From assembly GCA_003988855.1 (NCBI GenBank), contig QYAI01000020.1, positions 372,001 to 436,000 on the forward strand: a DNA stretch of 64,000 nt, given 5' to 3'. The notes under the pieces were generated by a model. It had not been told where the DNA came from. It searched no databases and saw nothing but the letters and a program-made list of their open reading frames with translations. Source of the stretch: Arachnopeziza araneosa (lineage: Eukaryota; Ascomycota; Leotiomycetes; Helotiales; Arachnopezizaceae). Positions within the stretch are counted from its first letter, which is position 1; each line of letters opens with the position of its first letter. Of this stretch, positions 1-11,388 are shown piece after piece. The translations under genes were made by a program, and so were the position numbers.

Positions 1-688
1 TGTGAATATTCAACGTATAACAATCCTGTTCAACAATTGAGCGGCCGCTCATAATCCCCTCATTTACCTTCTTCACCTTCCCCCCCATTCACTTTCTTCT
101 CCATCCCCCTGTGAAGACACCAGTTCCTGTGCAAGTCCCAGACGCCCATCGACAATGCGGCAACTCTCCAGACCCCATCTTTTCCTTTCTTTTCACAATG
201 TCGAACTAGACGTCTTCTTATTTCCTCCCACCCTTGATCATCTCTTGGGTTGATGAGCTTGAGTGAGGCGAGCTGGGATATCGTGCTATAAGGGGTCCCC
301 TTTTCGTGGTCTAGGTTTGTGTTGATATATCCCTAAGCGAGCCTCCTAAAATCAGAAATACTTATTTTTCAGAACTAGAGTTATAGTCTCAGTTAGGTTA
401 TCTAGGCTAGGCTATTACGAATTACTCGAAATCTCGTACCAAAGTTAGATAATTGAAGATCTTTGGTAGTTACATGTAAATCACCCTACTTCCACTTTCA
501 ATTAAAGGATAATGATCCATTCCTTTTTTGGCCCAGGATTTTATTGTTACAGTTCGAGCAGTAGAGGGTTTATTAGGGATTTCATTATCACTGAGAATAA
601 GGATATAGTATAAAATGAGAATAGCTAAAAATCTTCTCAAGTGCAAAGATACGCATGCTATCATCATCTCATCGACCTGAGCAAGTGA
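1..688. other. Intergenic, left edge of window
   Basis: No convincing gene. The first 240 bases are pyrimidine-rich, like a fungal 5' leader or promoter of a gene lying off the left edge, and contain a NotI site near position 41. The rest is AT-rich and borders the 3' end of the glycine-rich protein gene. Short ORFs here have no recognisable similarity. Confidence 0.5.
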
Positions 689-3062
689 TTATCCGCCCCC
701 TCCGCAACCCCCTCCACATCCTCCTCCGCCGCCACAGCCTCCCCCACCACCACAATTGCCTCCAGCGCCTGCTGATCCACAACCTCCCCCATTCCCGCAG
801 CCCCCAGGGCCGCCACAAGCCCCGGCTCCAACTCCCCCTGAGCACGTTCCCTGGCAACAGTTCCCAACCATTCCTGCACCAGTAGGCATCACACACGGAT
901 CCCCTGCGTAGTACACACCACCCATCATTCCATAGGACATATACGGCCCATACATCAGATAGGGATATCCCCAAGCACCATAGTAATACTCGTCTCTTGG
1001 CGGGATGGGTCTACCCTTCGCTTGAGCTCTCTTGCAAGCTTTTTTATATGCTTCGTCTAGTTCAAGTTGTCGACGCTTCTTCATCGCTGCGTGAACTGCA
1101 CCACGAGTCGTAGCATCGTCGACTTTGACGGCACTGTGAGAGCTGATGTGGGCGGATTTGTCAGGCGGGCAAAGTTTCGCCGCGCCTGAATCGTAGAAAT
1201 TGTTGAGTACTTTCTCTTGCTTAGATACACCAAGCATTTTGGCAGAGGAAGAGACATGCTTAGAACGAATTGCTTCGCAATACCAGCATGTGCATTCAGA
1301 ATAGACTTGCTCGAAAAGTTTCTGGTATATTTTAGAAGTCCATTCGAAGCCCTCCGCTAAAGCTTCTTCGTCCATCTTATCGTCATGATCGATGAACTTC
1401 TTGCATTTCGACAAAGTATATCTGTGGTAAGATGCAGGAGAGAGCTGGTGAGTGTGCCAACCGAGATCAACATCCAATGTAGGGACGGCTGTGTGCATTG
1501 GGTAGGCTGCGAGTATCTGAATGAAGCGGGAGTACTTCTCGAGAAGACGGTCCATTGTTGGACGAGCAGCTGGAGAATGAAGCCAGTCTATGCTGTGCAT
1601 TTTGTCGACAAAGACGCCTTGGCGAATCACAGCTCCGCCCAGATCGAGGGCGAATATCGAAGAGTTCTCCCAATATCGGGACATCATTTTGCGTACAGCA
1701 AGTCTTTCAGGCCCACGAAGAATGCCTGGGTCGAACGCGGATTTGCTATTCACCTGTTTGATCAGATTTCTGTCCTTGATCGCGTCCTCGATACGTTCCT
1801 TAACGTTGTTCATGGTTGGATTATGGTAATGTACAAGATCCATTAGTTGAATGATTTTGGAGCGAAGTCCCATGCCAATCAGGCGGTTTGGAAACGTGTT
1901 GTTGTAGATATTGAAATCCTTCTGATCTGGAGCTTCAGCACAGCCGGTCTTCGGTTCCAAGATTGTACCACCCAAAGGCCAGTCTCGCATAATCAGATTC
2001 TCCGTATCTTTTTTGAATTTTCCAACGCGAAGAGCATCGTGATCGATCACGCCATCGACACATTTATGGCAAACGTGCCTTAGATCTCTATCACCATAAC
2101 CAAAGCCAGACATACTGGTAAGTTCTAGAACGGATGGCTTCTCGCTTTGGCAGCAAGTGGTCCATGGAATCTCTTGTAGCTGGGTACATCTTGGACAATA
2201 AAGCTTCTTAGTGAGAGGGTCTTCTGCATTGTTCCAAGCATGGCCAGTCTTTTGAACAAAGTTCGCCTTGCCTTGCTCAGGAACAGTGTAGTTGAAGCTG
2301 GTATCAATGGCTTCGTTGACTGCTGTCCACGGCATCCCCGTAGACCATAGGTCTTTCAGGCCAAACCTAATGCAATCCTCCTCATAGTTTCGAGGATTCA
2401 GCATGAACGAGTGCCAAACCATGAGTACATCTGAAACTCGTTAATAGGTGAATCTTAGTTGACGTTAGACACGGGAATTCACCAATCGGAGGTAGCATGG
2501 AGGTTGTCCATGTCTGTGGTCGTCCTCTGCCGGCGAATTGTGTGAACTCGAGGTTACTTGCCACCATCTCTTTCCATTCCAATCTCTTACTCGGTTCCAT
2601 CTGGCAGAGGACGGTCAACCACCAAACCTCGAATCGCTCGACAGCTCTGGCAATGTAGAGAGCCCATCTCTTCTCTCGCATCTTTGCCAGGGTTTCGTCT
2701 CTTTGGGGCGAAAGTTCACATGTCGCATCCCAAAGTTTGAAGAGTCCATCGGTGAAGCCTATGTCTTCTTTCAGGCTGTGAAAAGCAGACAGGAGTTTGA
2801 GATGTGCCAGACAATGATCGGCAGTGGGGAAAACGGGTGGCGCAGACGAGAGCTTCAAGTTGCTGAATGCAGCGTTCAGTTCTTCAGCGGAGGGTGCGTT
2901 GGTCTCGTTGGTCTCGTTGGCGGGGTCGTTCTGTGCGTATGATGGAGGGGCTTCTTTGGTATCTGCGGCCTCTCCCAAGGCGGCGAGTTTTTCCGACGGG
3001 TATGAATCGGAGCCTTTGCCTTTGCCCGAGATGGACAGTTTCTTGAACGAATCGAGACCCAT
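689..3062 (-). CDS. Glycine-rich domain-containing (DUF1399/GRDP-like) protein
   Basis: Two exons, 3062..2483 and 2430..689, are joined over a 52-nt intron with a GTGAAT donor and a TTTCAG acceptor, giving 773 aa. The junction rebuilds the family signature PPIDVLMVWHSFMLNPRNY, and a second conserved block, VDLGWHTHQLSP, lies downstream. Both mark the GRDP/DUF1399 family known from plants and fungi. The N-terminus has a PPSY motif (possible WW-domain ligand) and a short TNETNETN repeat. The C-terminus is remarkable: after a Tyr/Met/Gly-rich stretch it ends in about 50 residues made almost only of Gly and Cys, with CGGGGGCGGGG-like units. The biochemical function of fungal members is not known. 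There is no signal peptide, so a cytosolic location is likely. The start at 3062 is the first ATG of the open frame. It is divergent from the Ted1-like gene. Confidence 0.85.
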
Positions 3063-4599
3063 GTTGGCGGATGGATGATTGCCAGAAAGGCGAAGGAGAG
3101 GAAGTGATTTTATATCTTGAAGTTGGAATGGACAGGGCCAACTCTGCTCGGCGCTGCACTGCCCTGGCCTGGCCTGTCCTGTCGTGCAGGTCGGGTTGGT
3201 TGTCAGTGGTCTGAGGACTGAGGTTGTGCAGAGATGGACGGGGACGTACTTGGGGGGTGCTCAGCCTCCTTGTCCCTCCAACGCGAAGGATTTAGGCGGG
3301 CGCGCTAGAAGGCGCACAGAAGCATCGAAGGCTGTCAGATGATATGAAGTGCCCAATCAACCGTCGCTGGTCGCTTTCCACTCACTCGGTCGTGTTTAAG
3401 CATCAAGACGCAGCGGCCAAGACGGGCTGAGATCAAAAGGTGAGAGATTGAGGTTGAGGTTGATGTGCTTAACGTGAAGCTGACGTAGATCCCCTAGTCT
3501 CGCACGATGCTGTGCACGCTGGCCCCGGCTTTATTCTCGTTGCTAGGTGAAAACGGCACTATACAACGAGAATCCCTAACGCCTCTATTTCATACCTCTC
3601 TCTCTCTCTCTTCCTATTGGCACCGTGCAATCAATAGATCAATGAGTGACGCGCAATCCCCCCTCGAGCTTCCCAGTAAATCGCTCAGAATCGGGCTATG
3701 CTTTGAGATAGATAGACGGTGAGACGATGGCTTTTGACACTTCTGCAGATATTGTCTTCTCGTAGCACCGACTTGAAGGAGAAGGTGACACCAAGAAGCC
3801 ACCGTCTGGTATGAAAAACTCGGTTTGAGAGCCTCGTGCCTGAGTTGCTTGCGTACTACTCAACATCTTGTGTGGATGTGGTAGAAAGTACAATTCCTCG
3901 AGGCTGATCTCGAGGCAACCTGACTTCAAGATAGACGCTAGCAAAAGTTCAAGATGTTATTGTGTGATGAAGAACGAAAACACAAATCAGAGTTTGAAAT
4001 TTAGTAGAACAAGTCTTCTGCCTTCCCATCTCTATAATAAAGTGAGAAGGCTTGCAATTGTCTTGGTCTTATATACCTCTGTTTTGAACGTCCTGAAATA
4101 AGGCTATGATCATGACACTGGGGCCAGGGTCAGGTTCGATAACTGAGCAGACAATCTTTCTGCATTTGCGGCGCTGCGAAATTCCACTACTGGATGACAT
4201 GGTGTGAGGCCCTCTCCGAAATCTAACATGTGTTCATGGTCTGCGTAAATGGTCCAGTAGCTCCACCTCGTTTCCTCAGGACATCCAGCTTGCTTCGTTC
4301 GATTCGCATGACTCTGCCTGGCTGTAATGAAAAAGTCCCAGTTTCGATTGAAGTCTATGGACACGACTGAACCTCACTTGAGCAGTAGATCACTTCTGTT
4401 GATGTCCGGTAGCTTGAAATAGGAATATAAGAAAAAGGGGTGTTTAGTATAATGTTAGAGAGCTGACTGTGAAATCGGTTCAATAGGGGTCCATCGCGTA
4501 AAAACCCTGTCGCGTCTCCCATTTTCCCCGGTTCCAACATCTCACCAACTCTTCTATCGTCATAATTTATTTTCCCTTCTTTCTGGTGAAGTCTTCTTC
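3063..4599. other. Divergent intergenic region (glycine-rich protein / TED1)
   Basis: About 1.5 kb that should hold the promoters of both neighbours. A (TC)n run lies near 3597-3612. The only stretch with coding-like composition is the weak minus-strand ORF at 4110..4364. The bases just before 4600 are CT-rich, as in fungal transcription start regions. Confidence 0.5.
4110..4364 (-). CDS. Possible small hypothetical protein (weak)
   Basis: An 84-codon ATG-to-stop frame with varied, ordinary-looking codon use and several Trp/Tyr residues (for example RWSYWTIYADHEHML). I do not recognise it and it has no signal peptide or clear domain. It sits alone in the divergent promoter region between two real genes, which argues against it. 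It could be an exon of a small unrecognised gene or chance. Confidence 0.2.
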   Translation of the reverse strand: MSIDFNRNWDFFITARQSHANRTKQAGCPEETRWSYWTIYADHEHMLDFGEGLTPCHPVVEFRSAANAERLSAQLSNLTLAPVS

Positions 4600-6402
4600 A
4601 TGTTTCTTCTTTCTGTTGCTCGTTATGCACTGCATCTGCTAGTGCCACTCTCATTAATTCTTTCTTCTTACTTATATCTTTATCCCGCCTTCCATCTATG
4701 TGCCTTTCCCCCCTCTGACGAGACACAGACTACGCCCTCCTCGTACCTTACAACCCTTCTCTCCCATACGCCATTCCCTTCGTCCGATGCGAGAACGATA
4801 GCGCCATTTCGTCTGCTTGCTCTTGGAGATCCGCAGCTCGAAGGCGACTCGAGCATCGACTATGTGGAATCCGCGAGTTTTCCGACGCTGGGGAGGCTTC
4901 TAAAAGACTCGGGGGTTAGAAGTGGTTCTGAGCACTCGGGATTTCTGCAGAGACTTCGCCATAGTCTGCATGATCTCATAGACTTCTATCTTGACGATAT
5001 CCCAAAGGCGTTGGAAGTCTATCGCAAACGTCTCGACCATCTTGGGAACGATTATTACCTAGGGCACATATACCGAACGATGCATTGGTGGACCAACCCA
5101 ACACATGTCACAGTTCTAGGAGATTTGGTTGGGAGTCAGTGGATCGATGATGAGGAGTTCAACCATCGGGGATGGAGATTTTGGAATCGAGTGTTTAAAG
5201 GAGGCGTCAAAGTGCCTGAGGAGCTCTTTTCCCAACCAGCCGAAGATTTTCAGGATATCCTAATTCTTGAAGAAGATGCGGAAGCATGGAAGAAGAGAAT
5301 AATCAACGTGGCCGGAAATCATGATATTGGATATGCCGGTGACATTTCTCAAGACCGTATGGCGAGATTTACTCGGGTTTTTGGAAAGGCAAATTACGAG
5401 ATGCGTTTCCATATGCCTATCAACTCAACCCTGATGTCAGGAGAAAACGAGGAGAAGCCAATACCGGAGTTACGAATAGTCGTACTTAACGACATGAACC
5501 TCGACACCCCAGCGAGCTCGAAAGAGTTGCAAGATGAAACCTACAGTTTCCTGAACAAAGTTATCACTACTTCTCGGGATGTTAATCGCGCTGCACACTT
5601 CACCATGGTTTTAACGCACATCCCCTTGTTCAAGCAAGCCGGCATCTGCGTAGATGGGCCATTCTTTGATTTCTTCCATGGTCAATTTAATAATGGTGTG
5701 AGAGAACAAAACCACCTCTCAATGGACGCCTCTAAAGGTTTCCTAGAGGGCATCTTCGGCATGAATGGCAATGATAACGTACCGGGTCTTGGCTTCGGGC
5801 GCAATGGCGTTATTCTCAATGGTCACGACCATGAAGGCTGCAATGTCTTCCATTACATCAATCAATCTGCACCACCTGAGCGAGAATGGAAAGCTACAAC
5901 CTGGCCAAAAGCGATTGAAGAAAGACTGTTCGATGAACCGGGACTGCCTGGACTGCGGGAGATCACCGTCAGAAGTATGATGGGTGATTTTGGTGGAAAT
6001 GCTGGTTTAATGAGTCTCTGGTTCGATGAGGAGACTTGGGAGTGGCAGTTTGATTTTGCGAATTGTAAATTCGGGACACAGCATATCTGGTGGGCGGTAC
6101 ATATTGTGAACTTGATCACTATCGGTACTGGAATCGTGTATGGTGCATTGCTTGTTGCGGAGAGTCTCCAAGCCTGGGGAGACACAAAGACATTGAAAAA
6201 GCGTCAGGATAATGGGAAGGCAAAACCCATCAAAGCCAGAGGGATTGGACAAGAGACAGCTGAGGACAAAGCTGTGCTTATAAAGAGTAACGGCCATTTG
6301 AAGACACCTGAACAACAGGGAAAGGGAAGCGTCAGGAGGAAGAAGAGTAGCCTTACGGATGGAGGTGCGCCGAACGGATCTATTGCAGCAAGGAATATGT
6401 AA
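4600..6402 (+). CDS. ted1: Ted1-like metallophosphoesterase, GPI-anchor remodelling
   Basis: An intronless 600-aa frame. Calcineurin-like phosphoesterase motifs appear in order: LALGDPQLEG near residue 75, LGDLVGS near 170, AGNHDIGY near 239, LTHIPLF near 340 and LNGHDHEG near 408. An N-terminal hydrophobic segment (about 5-30) and a C-terminal one (about 498-522), followed by a basic Lys-rich tail, fit a membrane enzyme of the ER. Yeast Ted1 removes ethanolamine phosphate from a mannose of GPI anchors and promotes ER exit of GPI proteins with the p24 Emp24 complex. The same role is inferred here. It is longer than yeast Ted1 (473 aa), largely through linker and tail. The related Cdc1 family is the main alternative, but the GDPQLEG block and the tail fit Ted1 better. 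The ATG at 4600 directly follows a CT-rich leader. Confidence 0.88.
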   Translation: MFLLSVARYALHLLVPLSLILSSYLYLYPAFHLCAFPPSDETQTTPSSYLTTLLSHTPFPSSDARTIAPFRLLALGDPQLEGDSSIDYVESASFPTLGRLLKDSGVRSGSEHSGFLQRLRHSLHDLIDFYLDDIPKALEVYRKRLDHLGNDYYLGHIYRTMHWWTNPTHVTVLGDLVGSQWIDDEEFNHRGWRFWNRVFKGGVKVPEELFSQPAEDFQDILILEEDAEAWKKRIINVAGNHDIGYAGDISQDRMARFTRVFGKANYEMRFHMPINSTLMSGENEEKPIPELRIVVLNDMNLDTPASSKELQDETYSFLNKVITTSRDVNRAAHFTMVLTHIPLFKQAGICVDGPFFDFFHGQFNNGVREQNHLSMDASKGFLEGIFGMNGNDNVPGLGFGRNGVILNGHDHEGCNVFHYINQSAPPEREWKATTWPKAIEERLFDEPGLPGLREITVRSMMGDFGGNAGLMSLWFDEETWEWQFDFANCKFGTQHIWWAVHIVNLITIGTGIVYGALLVAESLQAWGDTKTLKKRQDNGKAKPIKARGIGQETAEDKAVLIKSNGHLKTPEQQGKGSVRRKKSSLTDGGAPNGSIAARNM

Positions 6403-6852
6403 TATTGTATAAAAGTCAATACGAGATGATACCCAAATTGCAAACCGAAAACCGCCTCTATATATTCAAACAGATTGGAGCTATGCTTAGCATTGTCATC
6501 AGAATTTGATCCTTAAGCTGTAAGATTATGTCAAGTAAGATTACCTACCACAATTCCCCATAACTTAGCTAGGCTTAAGAGACAGGCCTGCGTTCTCTCT
6601 CTGAGCCGTACATGCTAGCGCGAAGCAACAACTTGACGATTCCACAAACAGCTTCTAGAATAGATGCGGATGAGAAATGAACCTAGATCTAGGAGTTGAG
6701 AGACGGTCTGGGTCAGGAATAAACGAAGCTTATATCAGAAACCTGTATATGTCTCCATCAACTTGCAGAAGATGTGGGTTTTCAAGGTTGAAGTAATCAC
6801 GAAAATATAATATCATTACTTTTAATCATTAAGATCCCGCCTACGGATCATG
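6403..6852. other. Convergent 3' intergenic region (TED1 / GH115)
   Basis: A 450-base spacer between two converging genes. It is AT-rich, with no ORF of note and no repeat seen. It presumably holds both polyadenylation regions. Confidence 0.5.
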
Positions 6853-9800
6853 TTAGATGACATCCTGCACCACGATCCCCGCGAAATTCGTCCCGTCATA
6901 ACTGCCCAGCTTGTCCGTCCCGGCCCTGAAGCTCTCGGGCGGCCCAAGATAACTGTACCTCACCCCTCCCAGATCGATGATGATCTTCTGGAAGACGACG
7001 CCGGCCTCGACGGCCCAGATCTTGAGCGTGTGCTCTCCAGCGTGAGACAGGTCGTGCGTGGTCGTGGTCGTCGATCCACTGGCAGCAGTGCCCCAGACGG
7101 AATCGGATACGGCGCCTCCCCACCCAGGAGGATAATTGCCTCCGGTATAGTTGCCGACGAACTGAATGACCTGTGGCGTATTGTCATCGAAGGCGATTCC
7201 GAATTTGAGCGGGCGCGCAGCGCCTTGTTGGTTTTGAGATGGTGAGAGGAGGAGCGAAACATTGGCGTGCGGGACGCTGCTGAACGTGAAGATGTCGTAC
7301 TCAAGTACAGGTCCGGTTCCAGCAGGCTGAGAAGGGGCAAGTACAGGTGTCAACATCACGCCAGATCGCGTACGTCCGTAATTTGGAATCGTCATGTAAC
7401 TCACGCCGTTGACTTCGGTGTTGCGAGAGGTATGCTCTGCTTCGATGGAGAGGTGGAGGTCGCTCTCTACGAAGCCGGAAAACCCTGCAGGAACAGCAAC
7501 GTTTTTCACGGGTACTTGAACCATCGGTGCTGGGTAGTTGCCCCAGTTGGCGCAGCTGGATGTGATGTTCACATTTACGGTTGTGGTGTTGGGTGCTGGA
7601 GGCGCCTTGGACCAGTCGATCGAGATGTAGACACGAGTATCGGTGCCATTGTTGCCGCCCGTGACGCCAGAGTTGGGAGTTACGATTACGTATGGCTGCC
7701 AAGGAGAGATCTTCCAGCTACATTCCTGGGTGCCGCGAGCAAAGATGTCAATCCAGCGGGTCTTTGGGCCGTAGGGGTCCATAGGTGGCAGGACAAGTGT
7801 ATTTCCTGAATTGGCATGGTAAAAATCATCTCCAGATACAGTGGCATTCGATGCTTCGACTCCGATTCCAATGTTTCCTGCTAAGGATGTCTCTAGATCC
7901 TGGACCCAGGAAATTGGAGGAGCAGTATTTCTCATTGGTTGTTGCCAGTAGCCGTTATAGCCCAAGTGTGTTTGATCGAGGATGTGGTTCCATTTCCCAT
8001 TCAAGAGATCATGGTATCTTTGAGTCAGTGTATGATCTTGTTTGAAGAGTGTTAATACATTCTGTGCCTGATCATTCGCTGAATTTCTCTTCTGCTCAGT
8101 GTATTGCTGATTCTTTGCGGCAGCAATATATATCTGATTGACGACCTGCCCACCTAATACTGGTTGCAAGACCATCTCGTAAAAGGCATGTTGCTGATCT
8201 CTGCCGAGAGCATCATATATACTCTGCGCATCATCCGCCAGTGCTTGCCATTGAGCAAGATTGGCGTCTGCTTCGTTGTAGTTTATCACACTATAGAATG
8301 ATGCATCCAAAAGCTCATACTTGCGGCGAGCGGCGTACATGCCATATCGATCCACAACAGACGAGATCTTATCAGCAAGCGTCGGATCAAACTCTCGAGC
8401 TGCCCAAGCACTCAGCCACGCCGGAACACTGTCATATCCCCATTGTGGAGTGTCGTAAGCTAGATCCATGAAGTGATTGATAGGTATTTCGAGGGGCTTG
8501 AGATCTCCCACATTAAGAATCCAGATCCGGTCTGCCTGTCGAGCATAGGCGAGTTGCATTTGTTCAACAGTATGCTCAAGCTGGATTGTGTTGATCCACT
8601 TGTAATCCCTAGGGTCTCCAACATAATCGATATGATAGTAAACTCCTGCTCCACCGGCTCTTGAAGTCTCGTTGTTGATTGGCAATCTTCTGATATTTCC
8701 CCAATTATCATCTGCCCATAGTAATGTAATGTCGTCCGGTACAGTGAGGCCAAGGTTGTCATAGTATCCCTGCACTTCCTTGTACAGACACCACATTTGA
8801 GGGATATCTGTTACCTCATTTTCAGTAAAGACCGAAGCCAAGATTTTTCTTTGTGCCGCAACGACATTTTTAAGCTCAGCAACAGCTTGAGCATCAGTAA
8901 GTGTCACTGCGGAATCTCCAAGTCCACGAGTTGCCATTGTGAACAAGCTGCTGGCACCATAAGGCTTGGCTCGTTGAGTGCCAACAGTGAAAAATTGCGA
9001 GATCGACACGTTATTGTCGGCAAATGACCACTGGCCATTTCCTCCATATTGAGCTCCGAAATTCGACCATTCATTCGTCGCACGCATCATTGGTTCTGTG
9101 TGACTTGTGCCCATCACAATACCATATGCATCAGCGATTGCTTGATTAGCGGGATCATCGATACCGAACATACTCCCCCATTGCGCCGGCCAGAAGTAAT
9201 TCGCTCTCAGTCTGAGCAGCAGCTCGAAAACATGAGAGTAAAAGAAATGATTATATCCTGCGCCAAATTGTCCAGGGGCATAATTAGCGCTCACCCAATT
9301 TGTTAAGGCTGGTTGCTCGTCATTAATGAATATTCCACGGTATTTCACAGAGGGCGGCCCTTGAACTTTCTTTATGCCATTAGCATAGATGGCAACTTTC
9401 TTCTGGGGAGGCACATCTGCCCACCAATACCATGGCGAAACACCAATTTGCTCGCTGACATCGTAGAGACCGTAGATAGTCCCTCGCAAATCACTTCCGG
9501 CGATGACCAGGACTTGCCCGGAAATTCCGGGGAGTGGATTTGTGATGACTTGTGAAAGGAAAGATTCCCACTTTCCCTTGGTCTCGGATACATCTAGCTT
9601 GCCTGAAGAAATCAGAGCATCGATGACTTCGGAATTGCCGATGGTTCCGGCGATAATGACTGTTTTGGTACTTGCTCCGTTAACAAGCGTTGGGCCCGTG
9701 AAGTTTTGATATGATCCAACGGTATACTGCCGAGAGATTAGCAATCATAATCACAATCTTGTATTGATACTCACGTTGACGTAACTCGTGATCGGCTGGA

Positions 9801-10206
9801 ATTGGTAGTAAACAGTAGTGTCCTTCCCCTGAGTTTGGCTTAAGTTATGACCACTGCTCTTTGGTATGTTCGACTCCAAAATTGAAGATGAAGTTGGCCC
9901 CTGAGTAGAATTGGAATAAGGGACATCTTTCTTCTCTACGCTTCTCTTTGTCACGTTCGACGATGCCCAGTTTCCTAGAGTCAAATTCCTCCCAGTGATT
10001 TTACCAAAATCATTAGCCAGATCTTGAGCTACTCGAATCACACCGAACCAATCGTTTGCGCTGAGCAAGATCTGGCCGTCCTGTCTATGCCCAGAGAGTA
10101 ACAGCAAACCATTACCTGCGTCGGTGGTAATTGTCGCGTTTTGACCCAACGCTAGGACCGTAGAGCACAGCGCCGAAAGCGCGACGAGGACAGAAGTTGT
10201 CTTCAT
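6853..10206 (-). CDS. Secreted GH115 xylan alpha-1,2-glucuronidase
   Basis: Exons 10206..9775 and 9726..6853 are separated by a 48-nt intron (GTGAGT..GGCAG), giving 1101 aa. The start is the ATG opening a clear signal peptide, MKTTSVLVALSALCSTVLA. Family blocks include YGLYDVSEQIGVSPWYWWADVP, the RGIFINDEQPAL block, the NYFWPAQWGSMFGIDDP block and MGTSHTEPMMRATNEW, all typical of glycoside hydrolase family 115. These enzymes cut (4-O-methyl-)glucuronic acid from glucuronoxylan side chains, so the product is probably an extracellular hemicellulase. The C-terminal quarter has the beta-sandwich regions usual for the family. Between the N-terminal domain and the intron lies a Ser/Thr/Asn-rich insertion of about 60 residues (roughly 82-140) with several N-glycosylation sequons. 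I do not recall that insertion in family members. No other carbohydrate-active gene lies beside it. Confidence 0.93.
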
Positions 10207-11388
10207 CACGACGACCAGTTTGGGAAATAACTTGATACGAAGAATGCAAATGCAGGCGCAGACATGGCTCATATAAGGAGATCAACGGCAAAGTGGATCA
10301 ACGGCGAGAAGGATAAATGAAAACAACGCGCGACGAAATGAACTTTAAGGCAATTCCACTAACCCTTTCTCCGTGTTCAAACTACCTATATCCCAAGCTG
10401 GACGAGCCATATGGGGAAGGACAATCCGATGTTGGCCGGTTCAACGGGTCAGAACCGCTGTACTTCGGCTCGCAAGTCCAAAATTTGAAGATGCTCCTGC
10501 AAGGTACCAGCGAGCGCCACTTGCAGCAACAATGTCAGGGCATTTGGTTCACCTGTCAAGAATGGAGAATGATGGGAGTTGCGGAGTCGGTAAAATTATA
10601 TCGCGGGGTAGAGATGTATAGGCTAAAGACTACAGAGAAGATCTGCAACGCGGCTACAAAGTACGATTGATTATATCATAGAAAGACGTGCTCTCATTCG
10701 AGATGCAGACAAAGGAATTATGCCACCAGTAGAATTCACAATGGTCGGATGTTGCTGCCGAGGAGAGTAGGATTCTATTTAAAAATTGACAGGATATTGC
10801 ACCAACTCTGGCGGCGCCCCCCCTACGCTGCTGACATCTTTGGGAGCTAAGAACAGGAACACGAAGGCTCAAGGGAGATTTCATTTATCCAAGGAAATTC
10901 CCAAGTTTTTGGAAGCGAAATTCAAATCCAGGCCTGAATATAGGCAGGGAGGTCTTTGCATCGAAGACTGCATATTACGAGATTGCTAACCTTTCTTGCG
11001 CAGTACTTGCAGGGTATTCAACCATCGCCTAAACATTCTCGACCGCTGTTTGTGCAGTAAGTCTCGATGAAGCTCAAGGAAGCCATAGAAATCCACCAAA
11101 CTGCTTACTTGGCTCACTTACCCGCCGGTCAACAGGCCAGGCCCGTGAAAAACGCTAAGATCAAAGTACAACGGGAATTTTGAGTAACACAGGTTAAGGC
11201 AGTGCCAGAACTTAGCTTCGCTTCTCACTTCCAATCCTCCAATATATGCCTTTTGGGTTCGTCGCGCGGTCCCGAAAAAAAGTATCGTCGAGGCCAACAT
11301 CGCCATTGACAGAATTATGTACGAAGTAAGAGGGTATAAGTAATGTCGATTAATTTGCTGAAGGTACCAAGCGCGATGGAGCTGTTGC
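10207..11388. other. Intergenic region upstream of GH115
   Basis: About 1.2 kb between the GH115 start and the 3' end of the zinc finger gene. It should hold the GH115 promoter. Several ORFs under 120 codons occur on both strands, but none has a recognisable motif or consistent coding composition. No repeat was seen. Confidence 0.45.

Noticed and set aside
1385..1846. 153-codon plus-strand frame inside the glycine-rich protein gene
   Set aside because: Antisense to a well-supported exon with family motifs; its content is not recognisable.
7267..7809. 180-codon plus-strand frame inside the GH115 gene
   Set aside because: Antisense shadow of a clear GH115 coding region; no family resemblance.
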